Positions 36,060 to 45,461 are shown, counted from the first letter of the stretch. The stretch is 64,000 bases of DNA from MAG-120531 sp963934855 (GCA_963934855.1 CAWWAC010000007.1:1-64000); one strand, 5' to 3'. The notes: generated by a model not told the origin, from the sequence alone. Program-made: numbers and translations.

Positions 36060-36806
36060 ATGAAGGTAAAAACAATTTTAGTCTCTCAGCCAGAGCCAAA
36101 AATGGAGAACTCTCCATATGCAAGGCTAATAGAAAAAGAGAAAGTAAAGGTAGATTTTAGACCTTTCATTCATGTAGAAGGCGTAGACGCTAAAATGGTG
36201 CGTCAACAAAAAATTGATCTCAATAATTTTACCGCTATCATACTCACCAGCAGAAACGCAGTAGACCACTATTTTAGATTGGCAGAAGAAATGAGATTTA
36301 AAGTTCCAGACAGTATGAAGTATTTTTGCCAATCAGAGGCAGTTGCTTTCTACCTTCAAAAATATGTAGTATACAGAAAGCGCAAGATATACGTAGGGAA
36401 AATGAATTTTTCAGATATGGTCCCTTTGTTTAAAAAGTACAAGGAAGAGAAATTCTTACTCCCTTCTTCAGATGTTCTTAAGTCTATTGTGCCTGAGACT
36501 TTAGACAGCCTTAGCCTAGATTGGAAAAGAGGCATTTTTTACAAAACAGTTATTAGTGATCTTTCAGATTTGAACGACGTTTTATATGATGTATTAGTGT
36601 TTTTTAGTCCTTCTGGAATAGAGTCATTACTTAAAAATTTCCCTGACTTTAAACAAAATAATACTAGAATAGCAGTGTTTGGAAATTCTACCGTCAATGC
36701 AGCTACTGAGGCTGGTTTAAGGATAGACATTAAGGCTCCTACTCCAGAAACACCCTCTATGACCATGGCACTTCAAAAATACATTACAGGAGCAAACAAG
36801 AAATAA
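36060..36806 (+). CDS. hemD: Uroporphyrinogen-III synthase
   Basis: A 248-residue protein of the HemD fold: KVKTILVSQPEP at the N-terminus, then NFTAIILTSRNAVDHYF, a two-domain body, and FFSPSGIESLL and IAVFGNSTVNAATEAGL in the second domain. It cyclises hydroxymethylbilane with ring-D inversion for haem and sirohaem. HemD sequences diverge widely, so the call leans on these local motifs and on the DUF4271 neighbour. The ATG at 36060, four bases after the upstream stop codon, begins the family N-terminus. Confidence 0.9.
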   Translation: MKVKTILVSQPEPKMENSPYARLIEKEKVKVDFRPFIHVEGVDAKMVRQQKIDLNNFTAIILTSRNAVDHYFRLAEEMRFKVPDSMKYFCQSEAVAFYLQKYVVYRKRKIYVGKMNFSDMVPLFKKYKEEKFLLPSSDVLKSIVPETLDSLSLDWKRGIFYKTVISDLSDLNDVLYDVLVFFSPSGIESLLKNFPDFKQNNTRIAVFGNSTVNAATEAGLRIDIKAPTPETPSMTMALQKYITGANKK

Positions 36807-36892
36807 ATTGTTTTGTTCATAACTTATTAGTGTGTATTTTTTAAAAATATAACAATTCGCTACATTTAGAAACGTTTAATCCCGTTTCTACT

Positions 36893-38266
36893 ATGCGAAA
36901 AATCTTACTTATTGGTTCTGGAAAATCTACAGCTTACCTCATAGACTATCTCTTAGAGCACGCAGAGAATGAGCATTTATATGTTCACATAGTAGACCGT
37001 GACACTAGCCACATCAATAAAATCATTAAAGAGCATAAAAATGCAGAGGTATCTGAACAAGATATCATGCATGAGCCTACCAGAAAAGCACTTATTTCCA
37101 AATCTGATTTGGTCATCTCTATGTTGCCAGCTCATATGCATATCACCATAGCCCAAGACTGTTTATTGCTAGAAAAGAATTTAGTAACGGCTTCTTATGT
37201 AAGTCCGGAAATTAAAGCATTAGACGCCCAAGTAAAAGCAAAAGGTCTCATTTTTCTAAATGAAATGGGCGTAGACCCCGGCATAGACCATATGAGTGCC
37301 ATGGCATTTATTGAAGAAATTAAAGCAAAAGGTGGAAAAATGAGGCTATTTGAATCCTTTACTGGCGGTTTAGTAGCGCCAAGGGAAAAAGCCAATCTTT
37401 GGGATTATAAATTTACATGGAACCCTAGAAATGTAGTCATTGCTGGCCAAGGAGGTGCTGCAAAATTCATTCAAGAAGGGACTTATAAATACATTCCATA
37501 TCACAAGCTTTTTAGACGTACGGAATTTATTGAGATAGCAGGCTACGGTAAATTTGAAGCCTATGCGAATAGAGACTCCCTAAAATACAGAGATGCCTAT
37601 GGACTTCAAGACACCCTTACTCTCTATAGAGGAACCATGAGGAGGGTAGGCTTTTCTAAGGCATGGAATATATTTGTCCAATTAGGTCTTACAGATGACA
37701 GTTACCACATTGAAGACAGTGAGCACATGAGCTATAGAGACTTTATAAACCTTTTTCTTCCCTACTCTCCCACAGATAGTGTAGAATTAAAAGTAAGGCA
37801 CTATTTAAAAATAGATCAGGATGACATTATGTGGGACAAACTGCAAGAATTGCACCTCTTTAGTCCCAAACATCTATTAAAAAAGAAGAGAGGCACGCCT
37901 GCAGAATTGCTACAAGAAATACTAGAAAACAGCTGGAGCCTAGCCGAAGAAGAAAAAGATATGGTAGTGATGTACCATAAATTTGGCTACGAAATAGCTG
38001 GCGAAATGAAACAGACAGACGCACATATGGTAGTATTAGGTGCTTCACAAAGCCATACAGCTATGGCTAAGACCGTAGGGCTTCCCTTAGCCATAAGCAG
38101 TCTGTTAATCCTAAATAAAAAAATCACTGGCCCAGGGGTTAGAATTCCTTTAGAAAAAGAAATATACCAACCGGTATTAAAAATGCTGGCTAAAGAAAAT
38201 GTTATTTTCCATTCATTTGAGGTGCCTTATTTAGGGTACGCGAAAGAATATGTAGCAAGCTCATAA
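36893..38266 (+). CDS. Saccharopine dehydrogenase family protein
   Basis: A 457-residue cytoplasmic NAD(P)-dependent enzyme. N-terminal Rossmann site ILLIGSGKSTAYLIDYL, then DLVISMLPAHMH, NEMGVDPGIDHMSAM and FTGGLVAPREKANLWDYKFTWNP, all typical of saccharopine dehydrogenases of the glutamate-forming (LYS9-like) type. It probably acts in lysine breakdown through saccharopine or in a related amino acid pathway. The Lrp/AsnC regulator gene follows after 56 bases on the same strand, which fits amino-acid control. Confidence 0.9.
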   Translation: MRKILLIGSGKSTAYLIDYLLEHAENEHLYVHIVDRDTSHINKIIKEHKNAEVSEQDIMHEPTRKALISKSDLVISMLPAHMHITIAQDCLLLEKNLVTASYVSPEIKALDAQVKAKGLIFLNEMGVDPGIDHMSAMAFIEEIKAKGGKMRLFESFTGGLVAPREKANLWDYKFTWNPRNVVIAGQGGAAKFIQEGTYKYIPYHKLFRRTEFIEIAGYGKFEAYANRDSLKYRDAYGLQDTLTLYRGTMRRVGFSKAWNIFVQLGLTDDSYHIEDSEHMSYRDFINLFLPYSPTDSVELKVRHYLKIDQDDIMWDKLQELHLFSPKHLLKKKRGTPAELLQEILENSWSLAEEEKDMVVMYHKFGYEIAGEMKQTDAHMVVLGASQSHTAMAKTVGLPLAISSLLILNKKITGPGVRIPLEKEIYQPVLKMLAKENVIFHSFEVPYLGYAKEYVASS

Positions 38267-38322
38267 AAGATAATACTGTATATAAGAAACATTTTTGGTA
38301 TTTTTACTTTTAAATTGTAAGT

Positions 38323-38793
38323 ATGAATAGCCAAAATGGCTCTATAAAAATAGATGGAATAGATAAGGAAATTTTAAGATTCCTTATGGCCGATGCAAAA
38401 AAGCCCATTCTTGAAATTGCAAGAAGCATTGGTATTTCCGGCGCAGCCATTCACCAAAGACTCAGAAAACTAGAAGCCTCAGGAGTGATTATAGGTTCTA
38501 AGTTTATAGTAAATGCCAAGGCGTTAGACTACAACACCATGGCGTATATTGGAATCTATTTAGACAAAGCAATGAGTAATCCTTCGGCTGTGAGCGCTCT
38601 TAAAAAAATTCCAGAGGTGCTAGAGTGCCATTATACAACCGGAAACTGGTCCATCTTAATTAAGGTGCTCTGTAAAGACAACGAACACCTTATGCGTTTG
38701 CTAAACAAAGAAATACAACAAATAAAAGGAGTGTCAAGAACAGAAACTTTTATTTCTCTGGACCAGCAAATTGACCGCCAAATAGGTATTTAA
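38323..38793 (+). CDS. Lrp/AsnC-family transcriptional regulator
   Basis: A 156-residue regulator with an N-terminal winged helix-turn-helix (DKEILRFLMADAKKPILEIARSIGISGAAIHQRLRKLEASGVI) and a C-terminal RAM ligand-binding domain (YIGIYLDKAMSNPS...ECHYTTGNWSILIKV). It forms dimers or octamers that sense amino acids. The adjacent saccharopine dehydrogenase gene is a likely target. The 3' end overlaps the convergent metallopeptidase gene by 4 bases. A half copy of the dispersed motif lies inside the helix-turn-helix region at 38388. Confidence 0.95.
   Translation: MNSQNGSIKIDGIDKEILRFLMADAKKPILEIARSIGISGAAIHQRLRKLEASGVIIGSKFIVNAKALDYNTMAYIGIYLDKAMSNPSAVSALKKIPEVLECHYTTGNWSILIKVLCKDNEHLMRLLNKEIQQIKGVSRTETFISLDQQIDRQIGI
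38388..38396 (+). repeat. Half copy of the dispersed GGCCGATGC motif
   Basis: The 9-base core GGCCGATGC on the + strand inside the Lrp-type gene, in the codons for MADAK. The second GGCC half is not conserved. Confidence 0.4.
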
Positions 38794-39479
38794 TCTCTAC
38801 TGCCAAAATAGCGCATAACAAAATAAGCCAAGGTAGCTAGTGCGCCAATAGCCGCAACCACGTAGGTTCTGGCTGCCCATTTTAATGCATCTTCTGCTCC
38901 TTCATATTCTTCTTGGCCCACTATGTTTTTTCGCTTTAACCAAGCCAAAGCCCTGTGGCTAGCGTCGTATTCTACCGGAAGAGTAATAAAGGTAAAAGCA
39001 GTAACAATGCTGTATAAAACAATACCCGCTAATAACAATCCACTGCCTAAGGCAGTGGTAGCAGAAAGCAGCAAGCCCCCCATAATAACCCATTGAGATA
39101 AATTAGAGGCTACTTGAACCGCAGGCACCATCTGGGAGCGCATTTGTAACCAAGGGTAGGCAACAGCGTGTTGTACTGCATGTCCACACTCATGAGCAGC
39201 CACAGCAGCAGCGGCGGCATTGCGCTGTGAATATACAGATTCACTTAGATTTATCGTTTTAGTTAAAGGATTGTAATGGTCTGTTAATTGCCCAGGGGTT
39301 GAAAGCACTTGAACATCACTAATGCCATGGTCTTCTAACATTCTTTGAGCTATCTCAGCACCACTCATGCCGTTTTTAAGGGTAAGCTTGGAATAGGTGG
39401 CAAATTTACTTTTAAGCTTGCGGCTCACCGCCATGCTAGCTAATGCAATAAGTCCTACAATCACATAATATAACATCAT
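38790..39479 (-). CDS. YugP-type membrane zinc metallopeptidase
   Basis: A 229-residue protein with an N-terminal membrane helix, the zinc motif H96-E97-C-G-H100 in AAHECGHAVQH, and three hydrophobic segments after it (SLLLSATTALGSG..., VLYSIVTAFTFITLPVEYDASHRAL, TYVVAAIGALATLAYFVM). This is the widely conserved YugP/PF04298 neutral zinc metallopeptidase family; its targets are not well known. A second ATG lies directly after the first. Confidence 0.9.
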   Translation of the reverse strand: MMLYYVIVGLIALASMAVSRKLKSKFATYSKLTLKNGMSGAEIAQRMLEDHGISDVQVLSTPGQLTDHYNPLTKTINLSESVYSQRNAAAAAVAAHECGHAVQHAVAYPWLQMRSQMVPAVQVASNLSQWVIMGGLLLSATTALGSGLLLAGIVLYSIVTAFTFITLPVEYDASHRALAWLKRKNIVGQEEYEGAEDALKWAARTYVVAAIGALATLAYFVMRYFGSRD

Positions 39480-39516
39480 AATAGTCTAGTTTTAATTGAT
39501 CTTCAAAAAATTAATA

Positions 39517-39771
39517 CTACTTATATTTAATCTTTAATAAAATTAATGCAAAGGTAAGCACTGCGGTAATAATATTTGCAAAAATAATTGGGATAGAATT
39601 GTGGTGTAGACCATAAATAAGCCACAAGACCACTCCGGTAAACATAACCAGATACATGGCCAGTGAAATGTCTTTTGTAGACTTTAATTTTATTACTTTT
39701 ATTAACTGAGGTATAAAGGCTGAAGTGGTCATAGTAGCTGCAATTAAGCCTATAATTTCAATAGTTTCCAT
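39517..39771 (-). CDS. SemiSWEET-type sugar transporter
   Basis: An 84-residue protein with three transmembrane helices and the PQ motif (FIPQLIKV, P21-Q22) of SemiSWEETs, plus the conserved Asn-rich third helix (IPIIFANIITAVLTF). Two copies form a pore that moves mono- or disaccharides down their gradient through the inner membrane. It lies 2 bases after the leuS stop on the same strand and may be read from the leuS transcript. Confidence 0.92.
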   Translation of the reverse strand: METIEIIGLIAATMTTSAFIPQLIKVIKLKSTKDISLAMYLVMFTGVVLWLIYGLHHNSIPIIFANIITAVLTFALILLKIKYK

Positions 39772-39773
39772 CC

Positions 39774-42605
39774 TTATTCTACAATATTAATAATCTTACC
39801 AGGAACTACAATAACCTTCTTAGGAATCCTGCCTTCTAAATGCTGCTGAGTTTTTTCATGCGCCATAACTGCTGCTTCTATAGCGTCTTTAGAAAAATCC
39901 ATAGGCAGGGTTATTTTAAAGCGCATTTTCCCATTAAAGGAAACCGGATATTCTTTTTCAGACTCTAATAGATAAACAGAATTAAAAATAGGAAATGAGG
40001 CTAGAGATATAGAACTTTTGTGGCCCAGTCCCGCCCACAATTCCTCTGCTACATGCGGGGCATAAGGAGACACTAAAATAGCCAAAGGCTCTAAAATATC
40101 TTTGCTCTTACATCCTTGGGAGGTCAATTCGTTTACACAAATCATAAAAGTAGACACGGCGGTATTAAAAGAAAAACTCTCAATATCCTCAGTGACTTTC
40201 TTAATGGTTTTATGCAGCGTTTTTAATTGGTCTGCAGTAGGTTCCTCCGTATTAAAAATAGTGCCAGAAGGGTTAAAATAGAGCTTCCAGAGCTTTTTAA
40301 TAAATCCGTATGTCCCTGTAATACCTGCAGTATTCCATGGTTTAGACTGCTCTAAAGGACCCAGAAACATCTCGTAAAGACGCAGAGAGTCTGCTCCATA
40401 TTCGTCGCAGATAGCGTCAGGGCTCACAACATTGTACTTAGATTTAGACATTTTCTCTACCTCTCTCCCCACGGTATAAACACCCTTGTCTTCTAACTCA
40501 AATTGAGCATTGGCATACTCCACTCGCCAAGCTTTAAAAGCAATTATATCTAATTCATCTGCAGCATTTACCATAGAAACATCTGCATGTAAAGCCTGCA
40601 CTTTTCTTCCGTTTATAAGTCCTTTAGAAACAAAGGTGTTCGTGCCTTCTAGTCTGTAAACAAAAGCCGATGTTCCGGTGATCATGCCCTGATTAATCAG
40701 TTTTTTTGCAAATTCACCTTTTGGCACAAAACCAAGATCATATAAAAATTTTTGCCAAAAACGAGCGTATAACAAATGTCCAGTAGCGTGCTCACTCCCA
40801 CCAATATAAAGGTCTACTTCTTGCCAATAATCCACAGCAGCCTCAGATACCATAGCTTTAGTATTACTAGAATCCATGTATCTATTAAAATAAAAAGAGC
40901 TTCCCGCCCAACCAGGCATGGTATTTAACTCTAAAGGGAAAACAGTTTTTTCATCAATAAGATCATTAGAGACTACTTGGTTAGTCTGGCAACACCAAGC
41001 CCAATGGGTAGCATTCCCTAAAGGAGGTGCCCCGGTCTCTGTAGGCATGTATTTGGCTACCTCAGGAAGTGCTACAGGTAAATATGCCAAATCTATAAGG
41101 GTAGGAACCCCCTGCTTATAGTATATAGGAAAAGGCTCCCCCCAATAGCGCTGCCTGCTAAATACGGCATCTCTTATTCTGTAATTTACTTTACCAAATC
41201 CAGCCCCTTTTACTTCTAATTCTTTTATAGCTTTAGTGAGCGCTTCTTTATAAGGCAATCCAGTTAAAAAACCTGAATGATCTATCACCACACCATCTTT
41301 CTGCGCATAGGCCTCCTGTGTAATGTCTATGCCTTTAAAAATATTGGGAATAGGCAAGTTAAAATGCTTTGCAAAATCGTAATCTCTTTGATCGCCACAC
41401 GGAACAGCCATAACCGCACCAGTACCATAGCCAGCCAATACATAGTCTCCAATCCAAATAGGAACAGGGGCTCCAGTAAAAGGGTGCAGTGCATAGGCCC
41501 CAGAGAAGACCCCAGAAATAGTTTTCACATCTGCCATTCTGTCTCTTTCAGAGCGCAGTGATGTAGCTGTTACATATGCAGCTACTGCTTTTTTTTGTCC
41601 TGGACTTGTAATTCTTGACACGTACTCATGTTCTGGAGCTAAAGTCATAAAACTCACTCCAAAAATAGTGTCTGGCCGCGTAGTAAACACAGCAATATCT
41701 AAGATTTCTAAACACCAGTCCGATGCCTGTGTTTTAAAGGTTACCATAGCTCCCTTAGACTTTCCAATCCAATTAGTTTGGCTGTCTTTCAAAGGTTGAG
41801 GCCAATCTAAAAGATCTAAATCTTTAAGTAAGCGCTCTGCAAAAGCAGAAATTCTCATGCTCCACTGCAGCATTTTTTTTCGCACCACCAGGTGGCCTCC
41901 TCGTTCAGAAACACCGTTTATAATCTCATCATTTGCCAATACCGTCCCTAATGCAGGGCACCAATTTACCTGAGTTTCTGCCAAATAAGTAAGCCTGTAT
42001 TGTTGTAATATATCTTCTTGGCCTTTGGCCGATGCAGCTTTCCAATCTGAAGCAGAAAACAAAGCCACCTCTGTGTCTGTAACTGCCTCTAACGAATGGT
42101 TTCCATGAGTTTCAAAATAAGAAATAAGGGACGCTAATGGCATGGACTTATCTTGCTTTTTGTCATACCAAGCGTTAAAAAGTAACCCAAATATCCACTG
42201 AGTCCATTTGTAATAGTCTGCAGAAGAGGTACGCACCTCTCTATCCCAATCAAATGAAAACCCTATTTTGTCTAATTGCTCTCTGTATTTATTAATATTA
42301 GTATTAGTAGTGAGTGCTGGGTGCTGGCCAGTTTGAATGGCGTATTGCTCTGCAGGCAAACCAAAAGAGTCATAGCCCATTGGGTGCAATACATTAAAAC
42401 CTTTATGCCTTTTGTACCTAGCATAGATATCAGAAGCTATATACCCCAGTGGATGACCCACATGCAAACCAGCACCAGAAGGGTAAGGAAACATATCTAA
42501 TACATAGTATTTAGGCTTAAGACTGTTGTTTTCTGCTTTAAATGTTTTATTATCTGCCCAATACCTTTGCCACTTAGACTCAATCTCTCTAAAATTATAC
42601 TCCAT
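39774..42605 (-). CDS. leuS: Leucyl-tRNA synthetase
   Basis: A 943-residue class Ia synthetase charging tRNA-Leu. The HIGH motif is in GAGLHVGHPLGY (48-51), the KMSKS motif in EKMSKSKYNVVSP (~718), and the CP1 editing domain contains TTRPDTIFGVSFM and a GTGAVMAVP block. Length is slightly above the E. coli enzyme, in line with Bacteroidota. The leader of ~65 bases can fold (see 42631-42658). A near-perfect copy of the dispersed motif lies inside at 42017. Confidence 0.97.
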   Translation of the reverse strand: MEYNFREIESKWQRYWADNKTFKAENNSLKPKYYVLDMFPYPSGAGLHVGHPLGYIASDIYARYKRHKGFNVLHPMGYDSFGLPAEQYAIQTGQHPALTTNTNINKYREQLDKIGFSFDWDREVRTSSADYYKWTQWIFGLLFNAWYDKKQDKSMPLASLISYFETHGNHSLEAVTDTEVALFSASDWKAASAKGQEDILQQYRLTYLAETQVNWCPALGTVLANDEIINGVSERGGHLVVRKKMLQWSMRISAFAERLLKDLDLLDWPQPLKDSQTNWIGKSKGAMVTFKTQASDWCLEILDIAVFTTRPDTIFGVSFMTLAPEHEYVSRITSPGQKKAVAAYVTATSLRSERDRMADVKTISGVFSGAYALHPFTGAPVPIWIGDYVLAGYGTGAVMAVPCGDQRDYDFAKHFNLPIPNIFKGIDITQEAYAQKDGVVIDHSGFLTGLPYKEALTKAIKELEVKGAGFGKVNYRIRDAVFSRQRYWGEPFPIYYKQGVPTLIDLAYLPVALPEVAKYMPTETGAPPLGNATHWAWCCQTNQVVSNDLIDEKTVFPLELNTMPGWAGSSFYFNRYMDSSNTKAMVSEAAVDYWQEVDLYIGGSEHATGHLLYARFWQKFLYDLGFVPKGEFAKKLINQGMITGTSAFVYRLEGTNTFVSKGLINGRKVQALHADVSMVNAADELDIIAFKAWRVEYANAQFELEDKGVYTVGREVEKMSKSKYNVVSPDAICDEYGADSLRLYEMFLGPLEQSKPWNTAGITGTYGFIKKLWKLYFNPSGTIFNTEEPTADQLKTLHKTIKKVTEDIESFSFNTAVSTFMICVNELTSQGCKSKDILEPLAILVSPYAPHVAEELWAGLGHKSSISLASFPIFNSVYLLESEKEYPVSFNGKMRFKITLPMDFSKDAIEAAVMAHEKTQQHLEGRIPKKVIVVPGKIINIVE
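42017..42035 (+). repeat. Copy of dispersed motif TTTGGCCNNNGGCCGATGC
   Basis: 15 of 16 fixed positions match (NNN = ttt; the first base is C). It is on the + strand, antisense to leuS. Confidence 0.6.
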
Positions 42606-42630
42606 AAATTACGTCTTTAAACCATGTATC

Positions 42631-42658
42631 GGGTAGTGAGCTTCACTTTAAAAGACCC
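42631..42658 (-). promoter_or_regulatory. Folded leuS leader element
   Basis: GGGT...AGTG-N5-CACT-ACCC can form two stacked 4-bp helices with a 7-base bulge in the leuS 5' leader. No T-run follows, so it is not a classical terminator; a structural role is uncertain. Confidence 0.25.
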
Positions 42659-42676
42659 AGGTTTTTCATTGCAATG

Positions 42677-42684
42677 CAAAAATA
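42677..42684 (-). promoter_or_regulatory. -7 promoter box of leuS
   Basis: Minus-strand TATTTTTG matches TAnnTTTG, with TTTG 17 bases further upstream, near the usual -33 spacing. The leader to the ATG at 42605 is ~65 bases. Confidence 0.55.
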
Positions 42685-42750
42685 AGTTTAATTGCTCAAA
42701 GCAAAAAGAAATTAAGTGTTTACACGCTTACAATTCGTCATAACAAACCC

Positions 42751-42758
42751 TAGATTTG
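42751..42758 (+). promoter_or_regulatory. -7 promoter box of the ftsX operon
   Basis: TAGATTTG matches TAnnTTTG perfectly, 40 bases before the ATG at 42799. A second, weaker box TATCTTTA (42788-42795) stands 3 bases before the ATG with TTTG 18 bases upstream of it. Confidence 0.5.
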
Positions 42759-42798
42759 CTTTAAGTTTGTTATTTTTACCTCAGCATTATCTTTATCT

Positions 42799-43677
42799 AT
42801 GAGTCAATCATTTGAACGTTATCAAAATAGAAGATTAATTTCTTCATATTTCTCTGTTGTCCTGAGCATTAGTTTGGTCTTATTTTTATTGGGTATTTTA
42901 GGCATTTTAGTTCTAAATACAAAAAAATTAGGAGACCATTTTAAAGAGCAAATTAAGGTAACTATCTTTTTAAAAGACAGCGCCAAAAATGTAGAAATTG
43001 ACCAACTACAGCAATCACTTGCCCTATCAGATTACACCAAAGAAGTGCTATTTGTTTCAAAAGAAGATGCTGCAGAACAGCTAAAAGAAGAAATAGAAGA
43101 AGATTTTTTAGGCTTTCTAGGCTACAACCCTTTAAAAAATGCCATAGATTTAAGCCTCTTAGCCCAATTTGTCACGCAAGATCAAATTGAAGAAATTGTA
43201 GCTCAGATTAATTCAAAATCATTTGTTTCAGAAGTTATATATGACCAACCTCTAGTTGACTTACTTAACAACAACATCAAAAAAATATCTTTTTGGATTT
43301 TATTGATTTCAGGAATCATGACCCTTATTGCCGTGCTACTTATTAATTCTTCCATTAGACTAGCCCTTTACTCAAAGAGGTTTATTATAAAAACTATGCA
43401 AATGGTAGGAGCTACAAAAGGCTTTATAAGAAAACCCTTTATGATCACCAATATAAAACTGGGAATTATTGGGGCTTTTACCGCCCAGCTAAGCCTAGGT
43501 ATTTTATTAGGATATTTAGATTATTTATTTCCCAGCCTTGGACTGATAAATGACTTACCTCTATTAGGAACACTCTCTATAGCTATATTTACAATTGGAA
43601 TTGTGATTGCTGCCAGCAGTACTTTTTTTGCAGCACAAAGATTTTTAAACTTAAGAACCTCAGAGTTATATTACTAA
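42799..43677 (+). CDS. ftsX: Cell division protein FtsX
   Basis: A 292-residue inner-membrane permease-like protein with one N-terminal helix, a periplasmic domain (KVTIFLKDSAKNVEIDQL... SFVSEVIYDQPLVDLL) and three C-terminal helices, the FtsX layout. With the ATPase FtsE it controls peptidoglycan hydrolases at the septum. FtsE is not in the window. It starts an operon with DUF3098, uppP and truB, an order that is common in Flavobacteriia. Confidence 0.93.
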   Translation: MSQSFERYQNRRLISSYFSVVLSISLVLFLLGILGILVLNTKKLGDHFKEQIKVTIFLKDSAKNVEIDQLQQSLALSDYTKEVLFVSKEDAAEQLKEEIEEDFLGFLGYNPLKNAIDLSLLAQFVTQDQIEEIVAQINSKSFVSEVIYDQPLVDLLNNNIKKISFWILLISGIMTLIAVLLINSSIRLALYSKRFIIKTMQMVGATKGFIRKPFMITNIKLGIIGAFTAQLSLGILLGYLDYLFPSLGLINDLPLLGTLSIAIFTIGIVIAASSTFFAAQRFLNLRTSELYY

Positions 43678-43698
43678 CACAGTTTGAAAGATACATTG

Positions 43699-43947
43699 AT
43701 GAAACAAAATAAAACAACACAAAAAAGCTTTGTCTTTGGGAAAAGAAATTATCAATTTTTATTTATAGGACTAGGTTTTATGGTCTTGGGCTTTATACTT
43801 ATGGCCGGCGGAAAGAGCAATGACCCCAACATATTTAATCCGGAAATCTATAGTTTTAGAAGAATCAGACTAGCCCCAACACTTGTTCTCATTGGCTTGG
43901 GTATTCAGGTATACGCCATTCTACTAAATCCTATTAAAAAGAAATAA
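43699..43947 (+). CDS. DUF3098 membrane protein
   Basis: An 82-residue protein with two transmembrane helices separated by a short loop (MAGGKSNDPNIFNPEIYSF), typical of DUF3098. Function unknown, but its fixed place between ftsX and uppP suggests a role in envelope growth. The ATG at 43699 is preferred; an in-frame TTG five codons earlier is possible. The stop codon is directly followed by the uppP start. Confidence 0.85.
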   Translation: MKQNKTTQKSFVFGKRNYQFLFIGLGFMVLGFILMAGGKSNDPNIFNPEIYSFRRIRLAPTLVLIGLGIQVYAILLNPIKKK

Positions 43948-44739
43948 TTGGAAGTATTAGATGCTTTAATATTAGGGATTATACAAGGAATTACAGAGTT
44001 TTTGCCAGTTTCTTCTAGCGGTCATTTAGAACTAGCTAAAGCTGTGCTAGGATCTGATGGGCTTCCAAAAGAACAGCTTACCTTTACCGTCATACTTCAC
44101 TTTGCCACCGCACTGAGTACCATGGTGGTTTTTAGAAAAGATATTTTTGACATTTTAAAAGGTCTTGGAAATAAAACTGATGCCACTGCCAGACATTTTT
44201 CCGCTAAGATTATTTTGTCTATGGTTCCAGCTGCTGTAATAGGACTTAATTTTGAAGATCTTTTAGAAAGTTTGTTTTCTGGTCAAATCGTTTTAGTGGG
44301 AAGCATGCTTCTTCTCACCGCCCTCTTGTTATTTGGAGCAGATAGGGCCAAAAATACTACCCAAAATATAGGTTATAGCCAATCTATTATTATTGGTGTC
44401 GCACAAGGAATTGCTATGATCCCAGGAATTTCTAGATCTGGCGCTACCATTGCCACTGCAGTCTTGTTAAAAGTAGATAAATCCAAAGCTGCTAGGTTTT
44501 CTTTTCTAATGGTCATTCCGCTTATTTTAGGTAAAGTGACTAAGGACTTTCTTAGCGGAGATATGATTATGGAGAGCCAAGACGCAATCCCTTTAGCGGT
44601 GGGTTTCTTGGCTGCTTTTGTTTCTGGTCTATTGGCTTGTACATGGATGTTGGCTTTGGTCAAAAACAGCAAACTGTATTATTTTGCTGCTTACTGTGCG
44701 CTTGTAGGAATGATTGCTATTGCCATTACGCTTATATAA
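43948..44739 (+). CDS. uppP: Undecaprenyl-diphosphate phosphatase
   Basis: A 263-residue inner-membrane enzyme that recycles undecaprenyl diphosphate to the monophosphate used in peptidoglycan synthesis. The two active-site signatures are present: ITEFLPVSSSGHLEL (~15-29) and IPGISRSGATI (~153-163). The family N-terminus (ME.L.A.ILGIIQGITEFLPVSS) begins exactly at a TTG codon that touches the DUF3098 stop codon, so TTG is the start. Also called bacA. Confidence 0.95.
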   Translation: MEVLDALILGIIQGITEFLPVSSSGHLELAKAVLGSDGLPKEQLTFTVILHFATALSTMVVFRKDIFDILKGLGNKTDATARHFSAKIILSMVPAAVIGLNFEDLLESLFSGQIVLVGSMLLLTALLLFGADRAKNTTQNIGYSQSIIIGVAQGIAMIPGISRSGATIATAVLLKVDKSKAARFSFLMVIPLILGKVTKDFLSGDMIMESQDAIPLAVGFLAAFVSGLLACTWMLALVKNSKLYYFAAYCALVGMIAIAITLI

Positions 44740-44747
44740 AAATACCT

Positions 44748-45461
44748 ATGTTATTAGACCAATTAAGTTTAGAAGATTTTATGGAAGGCCAAGTCTTACT
44801 TATAGACAAACCCTTAAAATGGAGCTCCTACCAGGCGGTAAATAGTGTAAAATGGGCTATTAAAAAGAAATTCAATATTAAAAAAATAAAAGTAGGGCAT
44901 GCAGGCACCTTAGACCCTTTAGCTTCCGGCCTACTCATTATCTGTACTGGAAAGTTTACCAAAAAAATTACGCAGTTCCAAGGCCAGCAAAAAACCTATA
45001 CAGGAACTATTAGGTTGGGGCACACCACCCCTTCCTATGATCTAGAAACTGACTTTGACGGTGATTTTAAATTAGATCATATAACTACAGAAATAATTCA
45101 AAAAAATATTTTGCAATTCATTGGTGATATTCAGCAGCAGCCTCCTATCTTTTCTGCTCTAAAAAAGGAAGGGAAAAGACTTTATGAATACGCCAGAGCG
45201 GGAGAAACCGTAGAAATTCCAAAAAGAAAAGTACACATTCATCATTTTCACATAGACCCCTCTAATTTTCCTGACTTACATTTTAATATTGGTTGCAGCA
45301 AAGGCACCTATATTAGGTCACTAGCCCATGATTTTGGTATAGCCCTAAAAAGTGGCGCTCATTTATCTGCCCTAAGAAGAACCAATATTGGAGATTTTGA
45401 CGTAAGTAATGCACTTGAGGCTTCTACTTTTAAGGACTTGCTTGGAGTATCAGATGACTAA
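44748..45461 (+). CDS. truB: tRNA pseudouridine-55 synthase
   Basis: A 237-residue enzyme that makes pseudouridine 55 in the T-loop of tRNAs. The catalytic Asp56 is in KVGHAGTLDPLASGLL and later blocks (QQPPIFSALKKEGKRLYEYAR, CSKGTYIRSLAHDFG) are typical. It lacks the long C-terminal PUA-type extension of E. coli TruB, as usual in Bacteroidota. The ATG at 44748 follows the uppP stop by 8 bases. Confidence 0.96.
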   Translation: MLLDQLSLEDFMEGQVLLIDKPLKWSSYQAVNSVKWAIKKKFNIKKIKVGHAGTLDPLASGLLIICTGKFTKKITQFQGQQKTYTGTIRLGHTTPSYDLETDFDGDFKLDHITTEIIQKNILQFIGDIQQQPPIFSALKKEGKRLYEYARAGETVEIPKRKVHIHHFHIDPSNFPDLHFNIGCSKGTYIRSLAHDFGIALKSGAHLSALRRTNIGDFDVSNALEASTFKDLLGVSDD

